From Dyella_A sp049445995 (lineage in GTDB: Bacteria; Pseudomonadota; Gammaproteobacteria; Xanthomonadales; Rhodanobacteraceae): a DNA stretch of 64,000 nucleotides. Positions 18,752 to 26,620 of this stretch are shown here, one piece after another. Below the pieces are notes generated by a model, which worked only from the letters and a program-made list of their open reading frames with translations, was not told the origin of the DNA and ran no database searches. Location: contig NZ_JBMSDZ010000001.1 in NCBI RefSeq assembly GCF_049445995.1, positions 186,001 through 250,000 on the forward strand, read 5' to 3'. Positions within the stretch are counted from its first letter, which is position 1; the number at the start of each line of letters is the position of its first letter. Both the position numbers and the translations under genes were made by a program.

Positions 18752-20017
18752 TCAGCACGACTTGAGCGCCGCCCTCAGCGCACCGGCCAGGCCGACGGGA
18801 CGAGCCCGCGCAACGCGTACCGCCGGGGTGCCGTGCCAATGGGCCAGCTTCTTCAACGCCTGCGCGAGCTCGCCAAGCAGTCGCTCACCGGGCTCCACGC
18901 CCTGTTCCAGGTACAGCGCCTTCACCTCGAACACGCCGTCCGCGCGATGCGCCTTGGCGTCGAGCCGGCCGACCAGCGCGCCGCGATGCAGGATCGGCAG
19001 CACGAAATAGCCGTAGCGACGCCGCGGAGCCGGCGTGTAGCACTCCAGCGCGTAGTCGAAACCGAACATGCCCAGCGCGCGCTGGCGATCCCACACCAGC
19101 GGATCGAACGGCGACAGCAGTGCCGTATGCGTGGCGCGCAGCCGGCCGGCGCGGGCCTGGGCGAGCGCCGGCGCGTGATCGGCATGCACGTAGGCCGGCA
19201 CGCTCCAGCCCCGCACGGCTACCGCCAGCAGCTGGCCGGAATCCACCAGCGGCTCCAGCTCGAGATCGCTTACCTGCGGCTTGAGCCGGTAGTAATCGGC
19301 GATCCAGCGCGCCGGCACGATGCCCAGCGCACGCACCGTGTCGAGAATGAAGCGCTCGCGCAGCGTCTCGACGGCAGGCCGCTCACCGTGCAGGCGTGCC
19401 GGCCAGGACGCACGCACCCGTGCGGACAGGTCGTACACGCGCTGGAACCGCTCGCGGCGTACCACCATGAGTTCGCCCAGCGTGAACCAGGCTTCCAGCC
19501 AGCGCTTCTCCGGTTTCCATTCCCACCATCCACCCACACCACGATCCTCGCGGGCGAAGTCGGTGGCACGCACCGGCCCCTCGCGGGCGATGTGCGCGAG
19601 CAGGTCGTCCATCTCCGCGCGATGCTCCATGTACATGCGCGTCGCGTGCCGGTGCGACCAGTGGTGACCACGCTGGTGGCGCCAGGCGTCGTGCAGGGCG
19701 TAATCGTCGGAGGGCACGAAGCAGGCCTCGTGGGCCCAGCATTCGGCCAGCGCACCCTGCGCCAGCGCCTGCTCCAGCCATTCGGGCGGGTAATCGCCCA
19801 GTCGCGCGTGCAGTACCAGGTACGGGCTGCGCGCCACCACGTGGATGGAGTCGATCTGCAGCAGGCGCATGCGTTTCACGGCGGCCAGCAGGTCGACCGC
19901 GCTGGCGCGTCGCCGCGGCGGCTGCAGCAGACCCTGCGCATGGAGTTGCAGACAGCGTGCCTGAGTGAGCGCGAGGGAACGATCAGCGGCGCGCGCGACG
20001 GGGGGTTGAGCCGGCAT
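18752..20017 (-). CDS. YcaQ-type winged-helix DNA glycosylase (HTH_42/DUF1006)
   Basis: A 421-residue member of the HTH_42 superfamily. E. coli YcaQ (AlkX) is a DNA glycosylase that unhooks interstrand crosslinks, and Streptomyces AlkZ is a relative. The QxD catalytic signature appears as LLQIDSIHVVARSPY near residue 51, as in YcaQ rather than the QxQ of AlkZ. Other blocks are AECWAHEACFVP and LLSPFDPLVWDR. The open frame runs to 20260, but family similarity starts after the ATG at 20017. It is a lone gene with its own promoter region. Activity is inferred from the family. Confidence 0.85.
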   Translation of the reverse strand: MPAQPPVARAADRSLALTQARCLQLHAQGLLQPPRRRASAVDLLAAVKRMRLLQIDSIHVVARSPYLVLHARLGDYPPEWLEQALAQGALAECWAHEACFVPSDDYALHDAWRHQRGHHWSHRHATRMYMEHRAEMDDLLAHIAREGPVRATDFAREDRGVGGWWEWKPEKRWLEAWFTLGELMVVRRERFQRVYDLSARVRASWPARLHGERPAVETLRERFILDTVRALGIVPARWIADYYRLKPQVSDLELEPLVDSGQLLAVAVRGWSVPAYVHADHAPALAQARAGRLRATHTALLSPFDPLVWDRQRALGMFGFDYALECYTPAPRRRYGYFVLPILHRGALVGRLDAKAHRADGVFEVKALYLEQGVEPGERLLGELAQALKKLAHWHGTPAVRVARARPVGLAGALRAALKSC

Positions 20018-20110
20018 TGACACTCTCTTTGCTAGTGTGGTGCTGCACGCTTGGCGGCCCTGACAGGACGCGCGTGGCCCCCCCTGCGATTCTGGCATGG
20101 AGCAACGATC

Positions 20111-20248
20111 ATGAAACTTCGCACATCCTTGATCACCCTGATGGGAGCCGGCGCCCTGCTGGTCGCCAACGACCTCGACTACGCCGACAGCAACCGCGAC
20201 CACCGCATCAGCGCCACCGAATACGCGCGCTGGGCCAGACAGCAGTAA
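20111..20248 (+). CDS. EF-hand microprotein, exported
   Basis: A 45-residue protein. The first 19 residues are a hydrophobic export or anchor signal (MKLRTSLITLMGAGALLVA). The rest contains one complete EF-hand calcium loop, DSNRDHRISATE, with Asp1, Asn3, Asp5, Ile8 and Glu12 in canonical positions. The start ATG follows GGAG by nine bases. It sits 82 bases before pldA on the same strand; OMPLA is a calcium-dependent enzyme, so the neighbour is suggestive. A single EF hand of this size would need to dimerise or bind weakly. No homologue is known to me. Confidence 0.65.
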   Translation: MKLRTSLITLMGAGALLVANDLDYADSNRDHRISATEYARWARQQ

Positions 20249-20330
20249 CGTCCTGCACATCCAGGCCGGTCGCAGTCATCTGCGGCCGGCCGCTTCGTGT
20301 CACCGCCCCCTCGATCCAGGCCGCCCCGTC

Positions 20331-21437
20331 ATGAAGACGTCCCGTCTCTCCCGCTCCCTCACGTCCGCGCTGGCCGCATCCGCCGCACTCCAGGCACTGC
20401 CGGCGCACGCGCAGAATCCCGATCCGATGGACATCCGCGGCTGCACCGCGATCGAAAGCGACGCCCCACGCCTGGCCTGCTACGACCGCGCCACCGGCCG
20501 GGTCAACCTGACGGCGGCGCAGAAGCGCCCGAATCCGGCGGACGTGGAGCTGTTCGCCCACGATACCGGCAAGGACTCCGGCGACAAGGCATCCGGCGGC
20601 AACGACACCGTCTCCGCACCGCTGTCCCTGCTCGACTCGCGCTGGGAGCTGTCGCCGGAGGCCAAGCTCGGCACCTTCAACATTCGCGGCTACAAGCCGG
20701 TATACGTGCTGCCGGTGTTCGCCACCAGCAACCAGAACGACCGCCCCACCAGCCCCAACCCCGACAACACCGTCCCCACCGCACAGCAATTGCAGCGCAT
20801 GGAAGCGAAGTTCCAGCTGAGCCTGAAGACCAAGGCGGTGCAGGACGTGTTCGGCGATGCCGGTGGCGACCTGTGGATCGGCTACACCCAGTCCTCGCGC
20901 TGGCAGGTCTATAACGCACGGCTGTCGCGTCCGTTCCGCGAAACCAACTACGAGCCCGAGGCGATGCTGGTGTTCGACACGCACTACGACGTGCTCGGCT
21001 GGCAGGGCCGGCTGCTCGGCATCGGCGTGAACCACCAGTCCAACGGCCGCTCCAACCCGCTCTCGCGCAGCTGGAACCGGGTGATCGCCGACGTCGGTTT
21101 CGAGCGCGATGGCTGGACGGTGATGCTGCGTCCGTGGTGGCGCATTCCGGAAAGCCGCAGCACCGACGACAACCCCGACATCAGCAACTACATGGGCCGC
21201 GGCGAGATGCAGATCGTGCACGAGTGGAACGGTCAGGAGTTCGGCCTGATGCTGCGCCACTCCCTGCGCGGCGGCAGTCGCAGCCACGGCGCCGGCCAGT
21301 TCACCTGGAGCTTCCCGGTGGGCGGCAACGTGCGCGGCTACATGGAGCTGTTCAAGGGCTACGGCGAGAGCCTGATCGACTACAACCACAATGCCACCTA
21401 CCTGGGCGTGGGCGTGTCGCTGCTCGACTGGTACTGA
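20331..21437 (+). CDS. pldA: outer membrane phospholipase A
   Basis: A 368-residue OMPLA with a signal peptide (residues 1-27, ending LPAHA). A Cys-containing N-terminal extension precedes the beta-barrel. The catalytic His and Ser are in GVNHQSNGRS (about His235 and Ser237), followed by the Asn-rich active-site region. The barrel ends in an aromatic residue, SLLDWY, as outer membrane proteins do. The enzyme hydrolyses phospholipids that reach the outer leaflet and needs calcium and dimerisation. The N-terminal extension of about 100 residues is longer than in E. coli and typical of xanthomonads. Confidence 0.92.
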   Translation: MKTSRLSRSLTSALAASAALQALPAHAQNPDPMDIRGCTAIESDAPRLACYDRATGRVNLTAAQKRPNPADVELFAHDTGKDSGDKASGGNDTVSAPLSLLDSRWELSPEAKLGTFNIRGYKPVYVLPVFATSNQNDRPTSPNPDNTVPTAQQLQRMEAKFQLSLKTKAVQDVFGDAGGDLWIGYTQSSRWQVYNARLSRPFRETNYEPEAMLVFDTHYDVLGWQGRLLGIGVNHQSNGRSNPLSRSWNRVIADVGFERDGWTVMLRPWWRIPESRSTDDNPDISNYMGRGEMQIVHEWNGQEFGLMLRHSLRGGSRSHGAGQFTWSFPVGGNVRGYMELFKGYGESLIDYNHNATYLGVGVSLLDWY

Positions 21438-21450
21438 GCCTGGCTGCCGC

Positions 21451-21486
21451 AACGAAGAACGCCGCCTCACGGCGGCGTTCTTCGTT
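21451..21486 (+). terminator. strong hairpin after pldA
   Basis: A perfect 16-bp stem (AACGAAGAACGCCGCC with its complement) around TCAC, 13 bases after the pldA stop. The 3' arm ends GTTCTTCGTT. It is probably a terminator although the T run is part of the stem. The insertion sequence lies just beyond it. Confidence 0.75.
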
Positions 21487-21519
21487 GCGTGCGCTGGACG
21501 CGCGGCGGCGGCTGCCTCA

Positions 21520-22169
21520 GAGGGTGTCGACAAAATAATCAGCTTGCGAGTCTGGTAGCCGATGACCCCTGCCGTGGGTTCGGGGTGGCGGCCCACGCGC
21601 TCGCGCCATTGCCCTCGCAGTCGATCATGCATCGCCTCGAACACGCCGGCCTTCGCCCAGCGACTGAAGGCTTTGTGCACTGCCGCCCACGGCGGGAAAC
21701 TCTTGGGCAGCAGACGCCAGGCACAACCCGTGCGCACGGCATAGCAACATGCGTCGACCATGCGCTTGCGGGCGTGCTTGGCGGGCCGCCCCCGTCCGCC
21801 CGCGTGCTCGAACAGGTCGCTTACCAGCGCCCATTCGGCCTCGGTCAGATCCGTGTTCATGCCGCTGGGCCCGTCGGGGCGTCGATGTTTCTCTGTATAG
21901 CCGTAGCGCACCGGCGTCCCCTGCTGCTCCACGGGCAACGCTTCGGGTTTGCGCTCCGGCCTGGCCTTGCGGATACCCGCTTTTCGCAGGGTCGTTCGCA
22001 CGGTCGCCGCGCAGACATGCGTTCCGGTGCGTCGCGCCAGTTCGCGAGTCACCTCGTCCAGGGGCGAGTGCGGATGCTCGCGCACGATGGCACGCAAGGC
22101 CTTCACATGATCTTCGTTCAACGCCGGCTTGCGCCCGCGCTTTACGTCACCGCGCTTCTTTTGCTCCAT
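21520..22169 (-). pseudogene. truncated IS5-family transposase
   Basis: The frame starts at the ATG at 22169 (MEQKKRGDVKRGRKPALNE) with a winged-helix DNA-binding segment of about 70 residues. From the Met at 21860 it continues in frame with a DUF4096-type IS5 transposase N-terminus: LTEAEWALVSDLF, then CAWRLLPKSFPPWAAVHKAF and WRERVGRHPEPTAGVI. It then jumps straight to a few codons at the inverted repeat. The DDE catalytic core (the DSQSVKT region onward) is missing, and no stop occurs before the element ends. Confidence 0.8.
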
Positions 22170-22234
22170 GAGAACCGTCCGCTCGTGAGATCTACGGCAG
22201 ATTCTACAGGTTTGTTTATTTTGTCGACACCCTC
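21520..22234 (-). mobile_element. IS5-family insertion sequence, internally deleted, with 3-bp target duplication
   Basis: About 715 bp bounded by perfect inverted repeats GAGGGTGTCGACAAAATAA (left end 21520; its complement ends at 22234). TCA occurs immediately outside each end (21517-21519 and 22235-22237), a 3-bp TNA duplication as in the IS1031 group of IS5. It holds only the N-terminal portion of a transposase on the minus strand, so it cannot move on its own. It inserted between pldA and slyD, and the right-hand TCA is the complement of the slyD stop codon. Confidence 0.85.
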
Positions 22235-22717
22235 TCAGTGCTGGTGGCCGCCTGGACCGTGCACGTGGCCGTGGGCGGTTTCTTCCCTGGTGGCCTGGCG
22301 CACGTCGGTCACTTCCACGTCGAAGTGCAGCGTCTGGCCGGCGAGCGGGTGGTTGCCGTCGATGTGCACCACGCCGTCCTCGATCCTGGTGACGGTCACG
22401 TTGATCACGCCCTGCGGGCCGCGACCCTGGAACTGCATGCCCGGCTGGATGTCGTCCACGCCCTGGAAGGCCTCGCGCGGCACCTGCTGCTCCAGCTCGG
22501 CATGTCGCTCGCCGTAGCCTTCGGCCGGCGCCACGTCGACCTTGAACTGGTCGCCCGCGACACGGCCGGCCATCACCTTCTCCAGCCCCGGCACAATCTG
22601 GCCGGTGCCATGCAGGTAGGTGAGCGGCTCGCGCCCTGCGGAGCTGTCGATCACGGTGCCCTGGTCGTCGGTCAGCGTGTAGTGGAAGGAAACAACGGTG
22701 TGGTCGGCAATCTGCAT
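22235..22717 (-). CDS. slyD: FKBP-type peptidyl-prolyl isomerase SlyD
   Basis: A 160-residue SlyD-type chaperone/prolyl isomerase that can bind nickel. FKBP segments are VVSFHYTLTDDQGTVIDSS and YLHGTGQIVPGLEKVMAG, with the insert-in-flap region and the DGNHPLAGQTLHFDVEV signature. The short His-rich tail (HGHVHGPGGHQH) is a metal-binding end, much shorter than in E. coli. The start ATG is at 22717. The stop codon lies in the target duplication of the adjacent insertion sequence, so the protein is intact but its natural 3' flank has been displaced. Confidence 0.93.
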   Translation of the reverse strand: MQIADHTVVSFHYTLTDDQGTVIDSSAGREPLTYLHGTGQIVPGLEKVMAGRVAGDQFKVDVAPAEGYGERHAELEQQVPREAFQGVDDIQPGMQFQGRGPQGVINVTVTRIEDGVVHIDGNHPLAGQTLHFDVEVTDVRQATREETAHGHVHGPGGHQH

Positions 22718-22837
22718 GAAGAGTCTCGCGTCGTAGGTGCAAAACCGCCGGCGGCAAGCCGGCACGAAGATCCAAGCCTAGCAGATCGACCCTTTTCGAC
22801 CTGCACGGCGCGGCCCCTTGTCGCCATACTGCAAGCC

Positions 22838-24370
22838 ATGCACCCACTCCTTTCCCGGGCCGCGGCGCTGGTCATCGCACTGGCCATCGCACCGGCTTCG
22901 CGCGCCGCATCGGCACCGCCCGCCGCCGATGCGCCAGGCGCCCCGATCGCAGCGTCCATCGATGCGCTGATCCGCTCGCCGCGCTTCGCCGGCGCCAGTT
23001 GGGGCATCGAGGTGGTATCGCTGGACAGCGGGCAGACGCTCTACGCCCACGATGCCGACCGGCTGCTGCAGCCGGCCTCCACCGCCAAGCTGTTTACCGC
23101 CGCACTGACGCTCGATCGCCTCGGTGCCGACCAGCACACCGCGACTCGCCTGCTAGCGAAGGGAGCGATCCGCCGCGGCCGGCTCGACGGCACGCTGGTG
23201 CTCTACGGCATGGGCGATCCCACGCTGGGCACGTCGGCCAGCCCCGACTGGGCCGATCGGCTCGCCGCGCAATTGCCGGCGCACGGCATCCGTCGCGTGC
23301 ATGGCGACCTGGTCGCCGACGACACGTATTTCGCCGGCCCGCCGATCGGCTCGGGCTGGGAAGTGGGCGATCTGCTCGGTGGTTTCGCCGCGCCCGCCGC
23401 CGCGCTGAGTGTGGACGAGAACAGTGGCTGGCTCACCCTCACACCGGCCGCGCAGGCCGGTCGCGCCGCCGACGTGGCGATGGATCCGCCGCTGGCGATT
23501 CCCGTCATCGACAGCCGCCTGATGACCGGTCCGGCGAGCAGCGCCAGCGACCTCAATCTCTACCGGGCACCGGGCAGCGACACGCTGTACGCCTTCGGCA
23601 GCCTGCCGGCCGGCAGCGCGCCGAGGCGATTGTGGCTGGCGATGGGCGACCCGGCCCGCGTCGCCGCCTGGCAATTGCGCGAAGCGCTCGCCCGCCACGG
23701 CGTCAGGCTCGACGGCCGGGTGCGCGTAGTGCGCTGGCCGCAGGACGACACCGCCGTCACCGCCGGCGCCACCCTGGTCGGCGAGATCGCCTCGCCGCCG
23801 CTGGGCGAGATCCTGCGCAGCGGCCTGAAGCGCTCGCAGAACCTCTATCTGCAGAACCTGCTGCTGATGGCCGGCGTGCAGGCGCAGACGCTGGCCATGC
23901 AGTCGGACGCGCCGCCCACCGGCTTCACCAGCACCGAAGCCTGGGGCCTGCGCGCCCTGCGCGAGCTGTTCGAGCGCATCGGCATTGCGCCCGCCGACGC
24001 GCGACTGGAAGAAGGCAGCGGCCTGTCGCGGCAGAACCTGGTGACCGCCTCGGCGATGGTGCGCCTGCTGCAGTACCTCGCGGTGCAGCCCTATGCGGCC
24101 AGCCTGCGCGACATGCTGCCGCTGGCCGGCGTGGACGGCTCGCTGGTCAGCCGCATGCGCGGCACCCCGGCCGCCGGCAACGTGCAGGCCAAGACCGGCT
24201 CGATGACCTACGTGCGCGCACTGGCCGGCTATGTCACCACTGCATCGGGCCAGCACCTGGCCTTCGCGATCCTGCTCAACAACTACGAGCCGGCCGCCGG
24301 CGATCCACCGGCCAGCCGCGAGCTCGACGCCATCGTCGAACGCCTGGCGAGCGACACCGCCCGGCCCTGA
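22838..24370 (+). CDS. dacB: D-alanyl-D-alanine carboxypeptidase/endopeptidase (PBP4 class, S13)
   Basis: A 510-residue periplasmic penicillin-binding protein that trims peptidoglycan peptides. It has a signal peptide at residues 1-24. The three serine beta-lactamase-fold motifs are SxxK in PASTAKLF, SxN in the GSGLSRQN segment, and KTG in NVQAKTGSM. A large insertion domain sits between the first two, as in PBP4. The ATG at 22838 was chosen because the signal peptide begins there, although the frame is open from 22238. Confidence 0.92.
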   Translation: MHPLLSRAAALVIALAIAPASRAASAPPAADAPGAPIAASIDALIRSPRFAGASWGIEVVSLDSGQTLYAHDADRLLQPASTAKLFTAALTLDRLGADQHTATRLLAKGAIRRGRLDGTLVLYGMGDPTLGTSASPDWADRLAAQLPAHGIRRVHGDLVADDTYFAGPPIGSGWEVGDLLGGFAAPAAALSVDENSGWLTLTPAAQAGRAADVAMDPPLAIPVIDSRLMTGPASSASDLNLYRAPGSDTLYAFGSLPAGSAPRRLWLAMGDPARVAAWQLREALARHGVRLDGRVRVVRWPQDDTAVTAGATLVGEIASPPLGEILRSGLKRSQNLYLQNLLLMAGVQAQTLAMQSDAPPTGFTSTEAWGLRALRELFERIGIAPADARLEEGSGLSRQNLVTASAMVRLLQYLAVQPYAASLRDMLPLAGVDGSLVSRMRGTPAAGNVQAKTGSMTYVRALAGYVTTASGQHLAFAILLNNYEPAAGDPPASRELDAIVERLASDTARP

Positions 24371-24379
24371 GCGGCGCGG

Positions 24380-24862
24380 TCAGCCGAGCTGTGCGGCGAT
24401 CTCGCGGGCGATCTTCTCGGGTGTGTCGGTCGGCGCGTAGCGCTTCACCACCTGGCCCCGGGCATCGACCAGGAACTTGGTGAAGTTCCACTTGATCGCC
24501 TCGCTGCCGAGAATGCCCTTGCCCTCGTTCTTCAGCCACCGGTACAGCGGATGCGCGTCGGCGCCGTTCACCTCGACCTTGGCGAACATCGGGAAGCTCA
24601 CCTCGTAGCGGGTGCTGCAGAAGTTGCGTATCTCGGCCTCGTCGCCGGGCTCCTGATGGCCGAACTGGTCGCAGGGAAAACCCAGCACCACCACGCCGCG
24701 ATCGCTCATCTCGCGCCACAGTTTTTCCAGCCCGGCGTACTGCGGCGTGAATCCGCATCTGGAAGCCACGTTGACCACCAGCAGCGTCTTGCCGCGGAAC
24801 TCGCCCAGCGAGCGCTCGTTGCCGTCGATGTCGCGGGCGGTGAAGTCGTAGATGTCGGTCAT
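24380..24862 (-). CDS. glutathione peroxidase family protein
   Basis: A 160-residue thiol peroxidase of the GPx/BtuE family, reducing peroxides with thioredoxin or glutathione. The catalytic Cys replaces selenocysteine in VNVASRCGFTPQY (about residue 36). FPCDQFGHQEPG holds the Gln and a resolving-type Cys, and KWNFTKFLVD supplies the Trp and Asn. No signal peptide, so it is cytoplasmic. The start is the ATG at 24862. It converges on dacB with nine bases between stops. Confidence 0.92.
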   Translation of the reverse strand: MTDIYDFTARDIDGNERSLGEFRGKTLLVVNVASRCGFTPQYAGLEKLWREMSDRGVVVLGFPCDQFGHQEPGDEAEIRNFCSTRYEVSFPMFAKVEVNGADAHPLYRWLKNEGKGILGSEAIKWNFTKFLVDARGQVVKRYAPTDTPEKIAREIAAQLG

Positions 24863-24987
24863 GTGCTGCCCCTCGTGTAGCCGGCGGGCCGCGGATGCAG
24901 CCGCCGGCATATGGTTATGAGAAATGGCCGTATGGCCGTCCGTTCGACGCCGGCTAGGGTGGGTGCCTGGCCACCGGTGCTGCATCC

Positions 24988-25143
24988 ATGTCCCAGCTCA
25001 TCTCCGCCCTCGCCGCCCTGGTCTCGCTGCTGCTGCTCGCCTGGCCGGCGCTGAAGCGCGCCGACCGCCAGGATACGCACGCCGGCGCAGCGCGGACTCA
25101 GCCACCGGCCTCGGCGGGAATCCCGAACACCTGCCGCAGATAG
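24988..25143 (+). CDS. possible small membrane protein
   Basis: A 51-codon frame, MSQLISALAALVSLLLLAWPALK followed by a basic, polar tail, that would make one N-terminal transmembrane helix. It lies in the interval between gpx and pncB but runs 46 bases into the antisense of pncB. There is no convincing ribosome-binding site. I do not recognise the protein, and it may be a chance frame. Confidence 0.25.
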   Translation: MSQLISALAALVSLLLLAWPALKRADRQDTHAGAARTQPPASAGIPNTCRR

Positions 25144-26285
25144 GCCACGTAGGCGGCGTCATCGCACATGTTCTTGCCGGGACTGTCGCTGAGCTTGGCC
25201 ACCGGCTGGCCGTTGCAGCGGACCATCTTGATCACGATCTGCAGCGGCGTGGGGCCGACGTCGTTGGTGAGGTTGGTGCCCACGCCGAAGGCCAGCTGGC
25301 AGCGCCCCTGGAAGTGCGCGTAGAGCTTCATCACCTGCGGGATGTCCAGCCCGTCGCTGAACACCAGGATCTTGCTGCGCGGATCGACCCGGTTGGCGCG
25401 GTAGTGCGCCAGCACCCGCTCGCCCCAAGCGAACGGGTCGCCCGAGTCGTGGCGGGTGCCATCGAACAGCTTGCAGAAGTACATGTCGAAGTCGCGCAGG
25501 AAGGCGCTGAGGCCGTACATGTCGGACAGCGCGATGCCGAGGTCGCCGCGGTATTCGCGCGCCCACGCTTCCAGCGCGGCCACCTGCGAATCGCGCAGGC
25601 GCGGCCCCAGCGCCTGGTGCGCCTGCAGGTATTCGTGCGCCAGCGTGCCCAGCGGCGTCAGGCCGAGCTGCTTGGCCAGCGCCACGTTGCTGGTGCCCGC
25701 GAGCTGGGGACCCAGCCGGTCGCGCAGCGTGGTGACCACTTCCGCGTGCCAGGCGCGCGAGAACCGCCGGCGCGTGCCATAGTCGGCGATGCGGCAGGCG
25801 GCGTAGCCAGGCGTGTCGTGCAGCAGGGCGATCTTGGCGGCCAGGCGCTCGCGTCCCACCGACAGGTCGAGCTGCGGCCAGGTGTTGCGGAAGTACACCT
25901 CGTTGACGATCGCCAGCAGCGGCACCTCGAACAGGATCGTATGCAGCCACGGCCCGCGGATGCGGATCTCGATCTCGCCGTTGGCCTGGTCCGACGGCGC
26001 GATGTCCACGTACTTGGCGTTGAGCTGGAACAGCCCGAGGAAGTCGACGAAATCGCTCTTGATGTAGCGCCAGCCGCGCAGGTACTCCAGTTCGTCGGCG
26101 GTGAAGCGCAGCGTGCACAGCTGCTCCAGCTCGCCGCGGATCTCGTCGATGTACGGCACCAGGTCCACGCCCGGATTGCGGCACTTGAAGCGGTACTCCA
26201 CCTCCGCCCCCGGGTACTGGTGCAGCACCACCTGCATCATCGAGAACTTGTACAGGTCGGTATCGAGCAGCGAACGGATGATCAT
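25098..26285 (-). CDS. pncB: nicotinate phosphoribosyltransferase
   Basis: First enzyme of the Preiss-Handler NAD salvage route, making nicotinate mononucleotide from nicotinate, PRPP and ATP. The 395-residue protein starts MIIRSLLDTDLYKFSMMQ; an in-frame ATG four codons earlier (26297) is possible. It contains YRFKCRN, the GTRRRFSRAWH segment with phosphoribosyl-binding and phosphorylated-His-type residues, GTSNVALA, KLFDGTRHDSGDP and SDGLD. It is preceded on the same strand by a structured leader with a terminator 56 bases before the start, which suggests attenuation or a separate RNA. Confidence 0.93.
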   Translation of the reverse strand: MIIRSLLDTDLYKFSMMQVVLHQYPGAEVEYRFKCRNPGVDLVPYIDEIRGELEQLCTLRFTADELEYLRGWRYIKSDFVDFLGLFQLNAKYVDIAPSDQANGEIEIRIRGPWLHTILFEVPLLAIVNEVYFRNTWPQLDLSVGRERLAAKIALLHDTPGYAACRIADYGTRRRFSRAWHAEVVTTLRDRLGPQLAGTSNVALAKQLGLTPLGTLAHEYLQAHQALGPRLRDSQVAALEAWAREYRGDLGIALSDMYGLSAFLRDFDMYFCKLFDGTRHDSGDPFAWGERVLAHYRANRVDPRSKILVFSDGLDIPQVMKLYAHFQGRCQLAFGVGTNLTNDVGPTPLQIVIKMVRCNGQPVAKLSDSPGKNMCDDAAYVAYLRQVFGIPAEAGG

Positions 26286-26341
26286 CGGCGGATCCATGCG
26301 GGAAGCCCGGCAATTATCGGCGCGAATCGCGCCGCGCGCAT

Positions 26342-26500
26342 AAAAAACCCCGGCAGCCAGGGGAGGGGCATGCCGGGGTTTGTCAGGTCGGCGATCCGGG
26401 GGAGGAAGAAGCCGACCCCTCAGTGGCCCGATGCTCTGGACCACTTCCTGTCGCCGTCACGGCGATACGACTCCTTTGTGTGGATCGCGCCGGGGAAGTT
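26342..26500 (-). ncRNA. candidate small RNA or pncB attenuator with C-rich loops
   Basis: The 335 bases between pncB and the aminopeptidase gene contain no convincing ORF. On the minus strand they hold four consecutive hairpins: 26450-26471 (GTCG..CGAC with a GCCG/CGGC core), 26423-26444 (GTGGTCC/GGGCCAC), 26386-26417 (GGTCGGC/GCCGACC) and a terminator at 26345-26381 with six T. The loops of the last two carry CTTCCTCCCCC and GCCCCTCCCC, complementary to Shine-Dalgarno sequences, as in C-rich-loop sRNAs. The 5' end and promoter are not defined. A leader attenuator for pncB fits equally well. Confidence 0.45.
26345..26381 (-). terminator. rho-independent terminator upstream of pncB
   Basis: AAACCCCGGCA and TGCCGGGGTTT pair across a 15-base loop, followed on the minus strand by T6. 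It lies 56 bases before the pncB start and faces the same way, so it ends an upstream transcript or attenuates pncB. Confidence 0.85.
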
Positions 26501-26620
26501 CAAGGTCCCCAACAGAAATATTCAGCTGCCGTAGGGTCGAGGCATCGTTTTCTTGCGAAACGTTCTTGCGCGACGCACGGCGGTTTGACGGAAAACCAAC
26601 GAACGCCCGCGCTGCCGGCG

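Noticed and set aside
20208..22847. Very long minus-strand frame of 879 codons
   Set aside because: It joins slyD-antisense-type sequence, the truncated transposase and the pldA antisense. Only the insertion-sequence part (21520-22169) is real coding history.
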